Positions 7,301 through 15,354 of a stretch of DNA of 64,000 nucleotides are shown here, piece by piece. This DNA is from G038396625 sp038396625 (GTDB lineage Bacteria > Bacillota > Clostridia > Peptostreptococcales > Thermotaleaceae). The DNA is taken from contig CP121688.1 in NCBI GenBank assembly GCA_038396625.1, positions 3,410,001-3,474,000 on the forward strand, read 5' to 3'. The position numbers were made by a program, and so were the translations under genes. Under the pieces are notes generated by a model. It searched no databases. It was given only the letters and a program-made list of their open reading frames with translations, and was not told where the DNA came from. Numbering within the stretch: position 1 is the first letter of the stretch; each line of letters begins with the position of its first letter.

Positions 7301-8056
7301 TTAATAATAAACTTCTGCCAAATATAAACCTTGCGGCGGCGCTGTATGTCCTGCCTTTTTCCTTTCTTCAGATAAAATAATCTCTGGTATTTCATCTGCA
7401 GAAAACTTCCCTTTTCCAACATCCACAAGTGTGCCCGCCATAATTCTTACCATATTATATAAAAATCCATTTCCTTTTACCTCTATAAGGATAAGTTTCT
7501 CCTGACAGCTTATTTCTAGGGCATGTATATTTCTTACCGTATCTTGCACACTACTGCCTGAAGCCATAAAGCCTTTAAAATTATGTTGTCCTATAAAATG
7601 CTGAGCAGCCTTTTTCATTTCCTCAATCTTTAAAGTTTGGGGTACAAAATAGGCATAATGCTGTAATAGCGCACTTCTTAAAGGTGCATTATAAATTTTA
7701 TAAATATATTTTTTTCCTTTTGCTGCGTATCTTGCATGAAAATCTTTTTCCACCTCTATCGCTTCCTGAATGCTTATGTCACAGGGCAACAGTCCATTTA
7801 AAGCCACTGGAAGCTTTTCAATAGGAATTGTAAATTGTTCGCAGAAGTTGGCAACTTGCTTTAATGCATGTACCCCTGCATCTGTTCTACCGGAACCATT
7901 GATCTTTACTTCTTTCTTCATAAGCTTCACAAGTGCTTTTTCCACTTCTTCTTGAATGGTTCTAGCATTATGCTGTTTTTGCCAACCACTAAACTGTGTT
8001 CCATCATATTCTATGGTTAATTTGACGTTTTTAATATCTGCTGCTTCATACGACAT
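7301..8056 (-). CDS. truA: tRNA pseudouridine(38-40) synthase TruA
   Basis: 251 residues. The catalytic aspartate is D59 in GSGRTDAGVHA. IEYDGTQFSGWQ near the N-terminus and the MVRIMAGTLVDVGKGK block are also typical. The enzyme modifies uridines 38-40 in the anticodon arm of many tRNAs. It lies 10 bases after ecfT, ATG at 8056 with TAGGAGTGG upstream. The ecfA1-ecfA2-ecfT-truA-rplM-rpsI order is common in Firmicutes. Confidence 0.97.
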   Translation of the reverse strand: MSYEAADIKNVKLTIEYDGTQFSGWQKQHNARTIQEEVEKALVKLMKKEVKINGSGRTDAGVHALKQVANFCEQFTIPIEKLPVALNGLLPCDISIQEAIEVEKDFHARYAAKGKKYIYKIYNAPLRSALLQHYAYFVPQTLKIEEMKKAAQHFIGQHNFKGFMASGSSVQDTVRNIHALEISCQEKLILIEVKGNGFLYNMVRIMAGTLVDVGKGKFSADEIPEIILSEERKKAGHTAPPQGLYLAEVYY

Positions 8057-8066
8057 GCAACCACTC

Positions 8067-8864
8067 CTACATCAATCGATCCATTATTACTGCAATCAAC
8101 ACACCCAAGGTAATGATAGAAGCTACAAAATCTCTGCCATGAAGAGATAACTCCTTCATTCTTGTCCTATTCTCTCCACCTCGATAGCATCGCGCTTCCA
8201 TCGCCATAGCTAATTCATCTGCTCTTCTAAATGCACTGATAAACAATGGAACTAATAAAGGCACTAAGCTCTTTGCTCTGTTTACAATATTGCCACTCTC
8301 AAAATCAGCGCCTCTTGCCATTTGTGCCTTCATGATTTTATCTGTTTCTTCAAGTAGCGTTGGAATAAATCTTAGTGCGATGGTCATCATCATCGCCAGT
8401 TCATGAGCCGGTACACCCATTTTTTTAAAGGGATTTAATAGCTTTTCTATACCATCTGTTAACTGTATTGGAGACGTGGTAAGGGTTAAGAGGGAAGTCC
8501 CTACAATTAGTAAAATTAATCTTGTGCCCATAAATAGGGCTTGCATCACACCTTCTTTTGTAATATCTAAAGGTCCGATTTGATAAATGACTTCTCCTTT
8601 GGTCATAAACATGTTAATGCTAAAGGTAAACAGAATGATTAGAAACAATGGCTTTAATCCTTTAACCATATACTTAAAAGGTACCTTTGATAATAAAACC
8701 GCTACTGCTAAAAAAGCCACAATGAAAGAATAGGCGATAAAATGCTTTACAATAAATAGTGCAGTGATATACGCAAAAGTAATCAATATCTTTACCCTTG
8801 GATCTAATCGATGTATGCTGGAATTTGTCGGATAATATTGTCCTATGGTTATATCCCTTAGCAT
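8067..8864 (-). CDS. ecfT: ECF transporter transmembrane subunit EcfT
   Basis: 265 residues with about five to six membrane helices. It has the two Ala-Arg coupling motifs that contact the ATPases: MARGADFESG and AMEARCYRGG. EcfT joins EcfA1/EcfA2 to a membrane substrate-binding S component, forming the shared energising module for vitamin and other micronutrient uptake. It starts one base after the ecfA2 stop. No vitamin S component is nearby, but trpP lies upstream. Confidence 0.95.
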   Translation of the reverse strand: MLRDITIGQYYPTNSSIHRLDPRVKILITFAYITALFIVKHFIAYSFIVAFLAVAVLLSKVPFKYMVKGLKPLFLIILFTFSINMFMTKGEVIYQIGPLDITKEGVMQALFMGTRLILLIVGTSLLTLTTSPIQLTDGIEKLLNPFKKMGVPAHELAMMMTIALRFIPTLLEETDKIMKAQMARGADFESGNIVNRAKSLVPLLVPLFISAFRRADELAMAMEARCYRGGENRTRMKELSLHGRDFVASIITLGVLIAVIMDRLM

Positions 8865-8865
8865 G

Positions 8866-9720
8866 TTATTTTCTCCTTATCCAATTTAATATTTCTTTTT
8901 TCGCCTCTTCAATGGTTAGGATATCATCTTTTACTGGTTTTCCAATGCTCTGCAGCTTCTTCATTAAATAGGTAATCTGAGGGACGCCTAAGCCAATACT
9001 TTCAAGCAAATTTACATGTTGAAATACCTCCTTAGGTTTACCTGTTAAAGCCACTCGACCTTGATGCATAACCACAATTTTGTCCACTAATCTTGCAATA
9101 TCCTCCATACTATGAGACACCAATATAATGGTCATTTTATATTTATAATGCAGATCTTTAATTTGATCTAATATTTCATCTCTCCCTTTAGGATCAAGTC
9201 CCGCCGTTGGCTCATCTAAAATTAGTACTTCTGGCTTCATTGCCACCACACCAGCAATCGCCACCCGTCTTCTTTGCCCTCCGCTTAACTCAAAGGGCGA
9301 ACGATCCTTTACCTCTTCTACAGACAGTCCTACCAATTCCATGGCTTCTCGTACCCGCTTATCTATTTCTTTTTCATCTAACCCCAAATTAAGCGGTCCA
9401 AAAGCCACATCTTTATAGATGGTTTCTTCGAAGAGTTGATGCTCGGGATATTGAAATACTAAACCAACTTTTTGTCGTATTTCTCTTAGCTTTACATCTT
9501 TTTGGGTAATATCAAATCCATTCACAATAATTTTACCTGATGAAGGTTTTAAAAGTCCATTAAGATGTTGGATCAAAGTGGATTTACCAGACCCTGTATG
9601 CCCAATTAGTCCAATAAATGCTCCTTTTTCGATGGTTATATTTACATTATCTAGGGCAGTTGTCTCAAAGGGACTATTTGGATTATATATATGTGTTAAA
9701 TTTTCAATCACGATTGACAT
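8866..9720 (-). CDS. ecfA2: ECF transporter ATP-binding subunit EcfA2
   Basis: 284 residues. Walker A is GHTGSGKST, the signature is ELSGGQRRR, Walker B is VLILDEPTAGL, and the H-loop is in LVSHSM. It pairs with EcfA1 to drive the ECF module. Its start overlaps the end of ecfA1 by 13 bases, which favours coupled, equal synthesis of the two ATPases. Confidence 0.95.
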   Translation of the reverse strand: MSIVIENLTHIYNPNSPFETTALDNVNITIEKGAFIGLIGHTGSGKSTLIQHLNGLLKPSSGKIIVNGFDITQKDVKLREIRQKVGLVFQYPEHQLFEETIYKDVAFGPLNLGLDEKEIDKRVREAMELVGLSVEEVKDRSPFELSGGQRRRVAIAGVVAMKPEVLILDEPTAGLDPKGRDEILDQIKDLHYKYKMTIILVSHSMEDIARLVDKIVVMHQGRVALTGKPKEVFQHVNLLESIGLGVPQITYLMKKLQSIGKPVKDDILTIEEAKKEILNWIRRK

Positions 9721-10544
9721 AAATACATCACCATCTCATCTACTGTTAATATATCTAAAGGGATATGAATCCCCTCTTTTTTTAATTGAAAAGCCAATTC
9801 TGTTACTTGTGGAACATCTAATCCTAGCTTCTTTAATGTTTCAACCTGAGAAAATATGTCTCGCGGCTTCCCTTCTAGTACAATCTGTCCTTCCTCCATT
9901 ACAACAACACGGTGTGCATTGACGGCTTCATCCATGAAGTGCGTAATGTGTACAATTGTAATGCCCTCTTCTTGATTAAGCTTTGTAATGGTATCCATTA
10001 CTTCTTTTCTTCCAGATGGATCTAGCATGGCAGTAGGTTCATCTAAGATAATGCATTCTGGCTTCATAGCAATCACACCTGCAATGGCAATCCTTTGTTT
10101 TTGTCCACCTGATAAAAGATGAGGTCCCTTTTTCCTAAAGGCTGTCATTCCTACGGCTTCTAAGGCTTTGTGTACCCTATCCCGAATTTCTTTAGGCTCA
10201 ATTCCTAGATTTTCAGGTCCAAAGGCCACATCTTCTTCCACAACAGTAGCCACAATTTGATTATCAGGATTTTGAAATACCATTCCTGCAGTTTGACGAA
10301 TTTTCCATAAGTTTTCTTCTTCTATGGTATCCAATCCATGGACATAAACCTTACCTCCACTAGGAAGCAATAGGGCATTCATGTGCTTTGCTATGGTGGA
10401 TTTTCCTGAGCCATTATGTCCAATGACCACTAAAAATTCTCCTTTTTGTACATTCAATGATACGCTTTTTAATGCTTGTACCTTTTCTTCGTCATCTTTT
10501 CTATATTCATAAATGAGGTCTTTTATTTCAATGAAATTCTCCAT
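9708..10544 (-). CDS. ecfA1: ECF transporter ATP-binding subunit EcfA1
   Basis: 278 residues with Walker A GHNGSGKST, signature LLSGGQKQR, Walker B CIILDEPTAML and an H-loop in HITHFMDEA. Start chosen at ATG 10544, with TAAGG nine bases upstream; the ATG at 10553 overlaps that site. It lies 93 bases after trpP, so the T-box-controlled trpP transcript may continue into the ECF module unless a promoter lies in that gap; I did not find a convincing one. Confidence 0.95.
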   Translation of the reverse strand: MENFIEIKDLIYEYRKDDEEKVQALKSVSLNVQKGEFLVVIGHNGSGKSTIAKHMNALLLPSGGKVYVHGLDTIEEENLWKIRQTAGMVFQNPDNQIVATVVEEDVAFGPENLGIEPKEIRDRVHKALEAVGMTAFRKKGPHLLSGGQKQRIAIAGVIAMKPECIILDEPTAMLDPSGRKEVMDTITKLNQEEGITIVHITHFMDEAVNAHRVVVMEEGQIVLEGKPRDIFSQVETLKKLGLDVPQVTELAFQLKKEGIHIPLDILTVDEMVMYLCQS

Positions 10545-10637
10545 CCTATCCATCCTTACTCTTTATATAGTGTACTTATATATTATACCTCGTATTCATA
10601 AGAATACCAATAGATTGTTTCTTTTTGATTATTCAAA

Positions 10638-11159
10638 TTACGGTCGCACTAAATTCATGCCTAGGGCTCTCATAGATATTGTTACTGCTTTATAAATAGA
10701 TAAAGTGATGATGATATTCATAAAAGACGTGGGCAATACGATTCCTGTAAAGAGTACGGCAAAAGGTACTGGAAGTCCTACCATATATTTTGCTGCAATC
10801 AGAAAACTACTGCCACTTAGCAATGTGCCTATAAAAGCAATGCCTCCCACTACAAATGGATTGCTTTTAAAATTGCCTAATACTTTGATGATAGCATACA
10901 ATACAAGACATGTCACAAATTTATCGAGGATATTTGGAATCTGGCCTCCTGGAAAGGTCGTCGTCATAGCAGTGATCACACCACCTAAAAAAGCTGTGAG
11001 CATGGCATTTTTAAAATCGTCATTGATGAGTATACATACAAACATGACCGACAAAAAACCATCAAAATGCATACCTCCAATAGAGGATGGTGTAACTTGT
11101 CGTATAATAAATCCAATGGCAATTAGTAACGCTGTGAATATATTTTTCCTTAATTCCAT
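10638..11159 (-). CDS. trpP: Tryptophan transporter TrpP
   Basis: 173 residues, a small protein of about five to six membrane helices. It has the family hallmark TTTFPGGQIPNILDK and MHFDGFLSVMFV. TrpP proteins take up tryptophan; the family has been listed among candidate S components of ECF transporters. ATG at 11159 has AAAAGGAG upstream; the in-frame extension to 11192 lacks one. A T-box with a UGG (Trp) specifier precedes it, strongly supporting the substrate. ecfA1-ecfA2-ecfT follow directly. Confidence 0.9.
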   Translation of the reverse strand: MELRKNIFTALLIAIGFIIRQVTPSSIGGMHFDGFLSVMFVCILINDDFKNAMLTAFLGGVITAMTTTFPGGQIPNILDKFVTCLVLYAIIKVLGNFKSNPFVVGGIAFIGTLLSGSSFLIAAKYMVGLPVPFAVLFTGIVLPTSFMNIIITLSIYKAVTISMRALGMNLVRP

Positions 11160-11185
11160 AAAAAACATCTCCTTTTTTGTTGTTT

Positions 11186-11263
11186 TTAACATCGTTTGTC
11201 CTTATTGCATTTATTGTCCAGTCTTCTTCTACTTCCTTTCACAGCATCCCAATCACCTCCTTT
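11186..11263 (-). other. Perfect Shine-Dalgarno with two-codon ORF and an 18-codon ORF in the trpP leader
   Basis: Between the T-box terminator and trpP, the minus strand carries AAAGGAGGTGATT (11251-11263), a near-full match to the 3' end of 16S rRNA. It sits eight bases before ATG-CTG-TGA (11239-11247). The TGA overlaps a GTG that opens an 18-codon, very basic ORF ending at 11186. Neither contains Trp. I do not recognise a product. It may be a translated leader that affects trpP, or a remnant. Confidence 0.45.
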
Positions 11264-11275
11264 ATTTTGACAAAT

Positions 11276-11553
11276 AAAAAAAGCCTTTCATCCCTATAGG
11301 GACGAAAAAGCTTGTTTCCGCGGTACCACCCAAATTAGACAACACTGTCTCTCTTTACAGATACGGAGATTCATCTCGATATCCTGTCTCTATAACGGGA
11401 AACCCCCGGCCCTAGCTACTCTGTATCATTTCGCCTAGCTTCTCACAGGTCCATTCATCAGATATCACCCTATCGGTCTTTCACTATCACCGATTCGCTG
11501 TAAGTTAGATTTTCTGATTACTACTCCTGATCCATGAATTTATCATATAAACT
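11276..11553 (-). ncRNA. T-box riboswitch, tryptophan specific (UGG specifier)
   Basis: The conserved T-box antiterminator sequence GGGTGGTACCGCGG is at 11318-11331. In the Stem I specifier loop the sequence GAA-TGG-ACCTGTGAG places the specifier triplet TGG at 11451-11453, a tryptophan codon. The terminator hairpin (CCCTATAGGG apex) with a T-run lies at 11276-11312. Uncharged tRNA-Trp should favour antitermination and expression of trpP. Confidence 0.95.
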
Positions 11554-11559
11554 ATTAGT

Positions 11560-11588
11560 AGTCTATACTATAATTGTGAAAAAGTCAA
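11560..11588 (-). promoter_or_regulatory. Promoter of the tryptophan T-box/trpP unit
   Basis: TTGACT (11583-11588), 17 bases, TAGACT (11560-11565) on the minus strand, just upstream of T-box Stem I and just after the rplQ terminator. Confidence 0.7.
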
Positions 11589-11608
11589 TCGTTATTTTAA
11601 AAATTCAT

Positions 11609-11643
11609 AAAACAAAAGGGACTAAGCTTTTGTACTTAATCCC
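11609..11643 (-). terminator. Terminator after rplQ (end of the alpha operon)
   Basis: Minus-strand hairpin pairing GGGATTAAG with CTTAGTCCC (arms near 11618-11626 and 11635-11643), followed by TTTTGTTTT. It separates the ribosomal superoperon from the trpP unit. Confidence 0.85.
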
Positions 11644-11658
11644 TATATCTTCTTTCTA

Positions 11659-12000
11659 TTATACTAACTCTATAATCACCATTTCAGCTGCATCTCCTCT
11701 ACGAGGACCTAACTTCATGATTCTTGTATATCCACCATTTCTTTCTTGGTATTTAGGTGCTACTTCATCAAATAATTTTTTCACTACTGTTTCGTCAAAT
11801 ACATAAGCCATTACTTGACGTCTTGCATGTAAATCTCCTCTTTTTGCTAAGGTGATCATCTTTTCTGCAAGTTTACGGGTTTCTTTTGCTCTAGTAACAG
11901 TAGTCTGAATGCGACCTTCTCTTAGCAAACTTGTAACAAGATTTCTTAGCATCAAGTTTCTATGAGCAGTCGGACGGCCTAATTTACGATGTGCTGCCAT
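11659..12000 (-). CDS. rplQ: 50S ribosomal protein L17
   Basis: 113 residues, the short bacterial form. It starts with HRKLGRPTAHRNLMLRNL, the conserved L17 opening. It is the last gene of the alpha operon (rpsM-rpsK-rpsD-rpoA-rplQ), 24 bases after rpoA and followed by a terminator. Confidence 0.98.
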   Translation of the reverse strand: MAAHRKLGRPTAHRNLMLRNLVTSLLREGRIQTTVTRAKETRKLAEKMITLAKRGDLHARRQVMAYVFDETVVKKLFDEVAPKYQERNGGYTRIMKLGPRRGDAAEMVIIELV

Positions 12001-12024
12001 GTCTTTCCCTCCTTTAAACCTATA

Positions 12025-12972
12025 CTAATCTTCACTAGGTTTTAAATCTAAGCCAAGCTCAAGAAGTTTTTGCTGTACTTCTTCAAGGGATTTTTTACCT
12101 AGATTTCTTACTTTCATCATATCTTCTTCACTTTTTTCAGTAAGTTCCTCTACTGTGTTAATCCCTGCTCTCTTGAGGCAATTATATGATCTTACAGAAA
12201 GTTCAAGTTCCTCAATAGTCATTTCTAACACTTTTTCTTTTTTATCTTCTTCTTTTTCAACCATAATTTCCACATTGTCAATATGGTCTGTTAAAGTAAT
12301 GAACAAGTTTAGATGTTCATTCATAATTTTGGCAGCTAAAGACATACCTTCATCTGGCTTTATACTACCATCTGTCCATATTTCTAATGTAAGTTTATCG
12401 TAATCAGTAACTTGCCCAACCCTTGTATTCTCTATATAATAGCTTACCTTTCTAACAGGTGTATATATAGAATCTACAGGAATCACACCAATGGGCATAG
12501 CATCTGTTTTGTTATTTTCTGCCGGAACATATCCTCTGCCCTTTGCAAGAGCAATTTCCATCACTAGCTTTGCGCCTTCTTCAAGAGTTGCAATGTGCAG
12601 ATCAGAGTTTAATATTTCTACATCAGCATCAGCAATAATATCTCCTGCTGTAACCTTTCCAGGACCTTGAGATTCTATTCTAACAACCTTTGGTTCATCA
12701 GAATGTATCTTAGCCGATAATTCCTTAAGATTTAAGATTATTTCTGTAATGTCCTCTTTTACTCCAGGAACTGTAGAAAATTCATGTAACACGCCATCGA
12801 TCTTTACAGATGTAACTGCGGCACCAGGCAGCGATGAAAGCAATATTCTCCGTAGACTATTACCTAAAGTAATACCGTAACCTCTTTCTAATGGTTCTAC
12901 CACAAATTTTCCGTAGGTATTATCCGGACTTAATTCTACACATTCAATTCTTGGCTTTTCTATTTCAATCAT
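12025..12972 (-). CDS. rpoA: DNA-directed RNA polymerase subunit alpha
   Basis: 315 residues, normal for Firmicutes. The N-terminal assembly domain includes PLERGYGITLGNSLRRILLSSLPGAA. A linker rich in Glu/Lys (about 230-245) leads to the C-terminal domain with LELSVRSYNCLKRAGI and the NLGKKSLEEV helix that contacts UP elements and activators. It lies between rpsD and rplQ. Confidence 0.98.
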   Translation of the reverse strand: MIEIEKPRIECVELSPDNTYGKFVVEPLERGYGITLGNSLRRILLSSLPGAAVTSVKIDGVLHEFSTVPGVKEDITEIILNLKELSAKIHSDEPKVVRIESQGPGKVTAGDIIADADVEILNSDLHIATLEEGAKLVMEIALAKGRGYVPAENNKTDAMPIGVIPVDSIYTPVRKVSYYIENTRVGQVTDYDKLTLEIWTDGSIKPDEGMSLAAKIMNEHLNLFITLTDHIDNVEIMVEKEEDKKEKVLEMTIEELELSVRSYNCLKRAGINTVEELTEKSEEDMMKVRNLGKKSLEEVQQKLLELGLDLKPSED

Positions 12973-13039
12973 ATACTTTTAAACCCTCCTTAAAAGTTTT
13001 CTATCTATACATTCTGAGGGTAACTGACTCTAATCTATA

Positions 13040-13660
13040 TTATCTTGAATATAACTCGACAATTAAGTGTTCTGCAATTGGGATATCAATATCTTCTCGC
13101 GTTGGAAGAGAAACCACTTTGCCCTCTAAGCTTTCAACATTTGCCTCTAACCAGTTTGGCACATTTGTAGCTGTTTCTGCCATTTCTTTAAACTTAGGTG
13201 AGCTAACACTTTTTTCTTTTACTTTAATTACATCACCCACAACAACAAGATAAGATGGAATATCTACTTTTTTTCCATTTACTGTGAAGTGTCCATGTCT
13301 TACTAATTGTCTTGCCTCTTTTCTAGATGATGCAAAACCTAATCTATATACCACATTATCTAATCTTGTTTCAAGAATGCTCAGCAAGTTTTCACCAGTG
13401 ATGCCTGCTTGCTTTTCTGCTTTCTCAAAATATGATCTAAATTGTGTTTCTAATAATCCATAGAATCTTTTCGCTTTTTGTTTTTCTCTTAATTGTAAAC
13501 CATAGTTAGAAATTTTCTTTCTTCCTTGTCCATGCTGTCCAGGAGCATACCCTCTTCTAGAGATTGCACATTTATCTGTATAGCATCTTTCTCCTTTTAA
13601 GTATAACTTTTGTCCTTCACGACGACAAAGTCTACAAGATGGTCCTGTATATCTTGCCAT
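13040..13660 (-). CDS. rpsD: 30S ribosomal protein S4, zinc-binding form
   Basis: 206 residues. The N-terminus has four cysteines (C9, C12, C26, C31), the zinc-binding form of S4. The S4 RNA-binding domain contains LDNVVYRLGFASSRKEARQLVRHGH. S4 starts 30S assembly and in several bacteria represses its own mRNA. Here it sits inside the alpha operon rather than alone as in Bacillus. Confidence 0.98.
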   Translation of the reverse strand: MARYTGPSCRLCRREGQKLYLKGERCYTDKCAISRRGYAPGQHGQGRKKISNYGLQLREKQKAKRFYGLLETQFRSYFEKAEKQAGITGENLLSILETRLDNVVYRLGFASSRKEARQLVRHGHFTVNGKKVDIPSYLVVVGDVIKVKEKSVSSPKFKEMAETATNVPNWLEANVESLEGKVVSLPTREDIDIPIAEHLIVELYSR

Positions 13661-13684
13661 TATTCCTACACCTCCTAATCCTTA

Positions 13685-14086
13685 TTAAACTCTTCTGCGC
13701 TTTGGCGGTCTGCATCCGTTGTGTGGTACTGGTGTCACATCTTTAATTAAGTTTATCTCTAAACCAGCTGTTTGTAAGGATCTAATTGCAGCCTCACGTC
13801 CAGATCCAGGTCCTTTTACATAAACTTCTACTGTCTTTAATCCATGTTCCATAGCAGCTTTTGCTGCAGTCTCTGCTGCCATTTGTGCTGCAAAAGGCGT
13901 AGATTTTCTTGAACCTCTAAATCCTAGTCCGCCAGCGCTAGCCCATGAAAGCGCATTTCCTTGCAAATCCGTAAGCGTTACAATTGTATTGTTAAAAGTT
14001 GATTGAATATGTGCTTGCCCACGTTCAATATTTTTACGTTCGCGTCTTTTTCTACGAACTTTTTTCGCTGCTTTTTTTGCTACCAT
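13685..14086 (-). CDS. rpsK: 30S ribosomal protein S11
   Basis: 133 residues. It has the S11 core FNNTIVTLTDLQGNALSWAS, GPGSGREAAIRSLQ and the conserved C-terminal HNGCRPPKRRRV. The first 18 residues are very basic. It is spaced 19 bases after rpsM and 24 before rpsD. Confidence 0.98.
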   Translation of the reverse strand: MVAKKAAKKVRRKRRERKNIERGQAHIQSTFNNTIVTLTDLQGNALSWASAGGLGFRGSRKSTPFAAQMAAETAAKAAMEHGLKTVEVYVKGPGSGREAAIRSLQTAGLEINLIKDVTPVPHNGCRPPKRRRV

Positions 14087-14105
14087 CTCATTTACCCTCC
14101 TTTAA

Positions 14106-14477
14106 CTATTTCTTTTTCTTACGTCCAACAGTCTTCTTAGGTCCTTTTCTTGTTCTTGCATTTGTTTTTGTTTTTTGACCTCTTACAGGAAGGCCTTTTC
14201 TGTGACGAATTCCTCTATAAGAACCAATTTCTTGTAATCTTTTAATATTTAAAGAGATTTCACGGCGAAGATCTCCTTCAACCTTATGCTCTTCATCAAT
14301 GATTTGTCTTAGTTTTCCTACTTCATCCTCTGTAAGATCTCTCACTCTGGTATCAGGATTAACTCCTGCTTTTCCAAGTATTTTATTGGATGTCTTTCTA
14401 CCTATTCCATAGATATATGTCAAACCAATCTCAACTCTTTTTTCCCTTGGTAGGTCAACACCTGCAATTCTCGCCAT
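14106..14477 (-). CDS. rpsM: 30S ribosomal protein S13
   Basis: 123 residues. It opens with ARIAGVDLPREKRVEIGLTYI and contains YRGIRHRKGLPVRGQ, with a Lys/Arg-rich tail that reaches the tRNA. It is the first gene of the alpha operon proper and is preceded by a 200-base gap after rpmJ that holds a structured leader. Confidence 0.98.
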   Translation of the reverse strand: MARIAGVDLPREKRVEIGLTYIYGIGRKTSNKILGKAGVNPDTRVRDLTEDEVGKLRQIIDEEHKVEGDLRREISLNIKRLQEIGSYRGIRHRKGLPVRGQKTKTNARTRKGPKKTVGRKKKK

Positions 14478-14677
14478 TACTATTTACACCTCCTAAGTCT
14501 GCACTTATACAAATTCAATTTATATACTCAAAATTTTTATAATATAATTAGCCATAAGTTGTCTCGTCAGTAAAACTGATTTAACGCAGCCGCACACTTA
14601 TAAACTAACATACACAATATGGGATTATACACAATTCTATTGCAAAATACTAGCTGTTTTTAAAATTTTTTTAGGTT
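14478..14677 (-). promoter_or_regulatory. rpsM leader with predicted structure and a TATAAT element
   Basis: A TATAAT (plus 14624-14629 as ATTATA) in the rpmJ-rpsM gap could start a leader of about 140 bases, though its -35 is poor. Downstream an outer stem pairs ATAAGT (plus 14596-14601 complement) with ACTTAT (plus 14554-14559 complement). It encloses an inner hairpin TCAGT-TTT-ACTGA (plus 14567-14579). A leader before rpsM in an operon that contains rpsD is where the enterobacterial S4 target lies. The regulatory role is inference. Confidence 0.4.
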
Positions 14678-14791
14678 TTAACCTTGTTTTTGTTTATGCT
14701 TAGGATTCTCACAGATAACCATAACTTTACCTTTTCTTTTGATTATCTTGCATTTCTCGCATATGGGTTTAACTGATGCTCTAACTTTCAC
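14678..14791 (-). CDS. rpmJ: 50S ribosomal protein L36, zinc-binding form
   Basis: 37 residues with the zinc ligands C11, C14, C27 and H32. The start is GTG at 14791, with AAGGAGGG eleven bases upstream. It is the usual small gene between infA and rpsM. The final residues are KHKQKQG. Confidence 0.97.
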   Translation of the reverse strand: MKVRASVKPICEKCKIIKRKGKVMVICENPKHKQKQG

Positions 14792-14807
14792 TGTTATCCC
14801 TCCTTAA

Positions 14808-15026
14808 TCACTTGCCACGCCAAGTAATTCTTCCTCTTGACAGATCATAGGGTGACAATTCAACCGTAACGGTATCACCAGGTAATATTCTGATGAAATT
14901 CATTCTGAGTTTACCAGAAATATGCGCTAGTATTTCATGTCCATTTTCTAACTTAACTGTAAACATGGCATTTGGCAGAGCTTCTACAACCGTGCCTTGA
15001 ACCTCTATCACGTCATTTTTGGCCAT
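14808..15026 (-). CDS. infA: Translation initiation factor IF-1
   Basis: 72 residues, an OB-fold protein with EVQGTVVEALPNAMFTVKLENGHEILAHISGK. It binds the ribosomal A site during initiation. Its ATG overlaps the stop of the KOW protein gene as TAATG, so the two are coupled. Order map-KOW-infA-rpmJ-rpsM is normal for Firmicutes. Confidence 0.98.
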   Translation of the reverse strand: MAKNDVIEVQGTVVEALPNAMFTVKLENGHEILAHISGKLRMNFIRILPGDTVTVELSPYDLSRGRITWRGK

Positions 15027-15331
15027 TAGGAAATCAAACCTCCTATTCCCTGGCTAGCTAAGTCCAGTTTTTCCAGTTCGCGCCTTAAAAGCAGATTGCT
15101 TATTTTTTCGTTTTTTTCTACTCGCTTCTTTACTTCTTGACTCACTAGATTATATACAGCAAGATGCTTGATCTTTTTTTTCTTCGCCTTATCGATTCGT
15201 CTTAGGTCTCCATCACAAATAAGAACAAACTGATCATCAATGATATCTACAACAATGAATACTTTATCCTTATCTCTTCCAGCCTTTGACTTAACGATTT
15301 GTCCCAAAGATATTCCCTGCGTTGTATCCAT
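15026..15331 (-). CDS. KOW domain-containing RNA-binding protein (L14e/L6e/L27e-like)
   Basis: 101 residues. The N-terminal KOW-type beta region (GQIVKSKAGRDKDKVFIVVDI) resembles archaeal and eukaryotic L14e-type proteins. A basic KAKKKKIKHL segment and a helical C-terminus follow. Homologues sit at this place in many Firmicutes; the exact role is unknown but RNA or ribosome binding is likely. ATG at 15331 has AGAGG upstream at good spacing; the GTG at 15340 directly abuts that site. Confidence 0.85.
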   Translation of the reverse strand: MDTTQGISLGQIVKSKAGRDKDKVFIVVDIIDDQFVLICDGDLRRIDKAKKKKIKHLAVYNLVSQEVKKRVEKNEKISNLLLRRELEKLDLASQGIGGLIS

Positions 15332-15354
15332 GGTCTTCACCTCTTTACCTGTTA

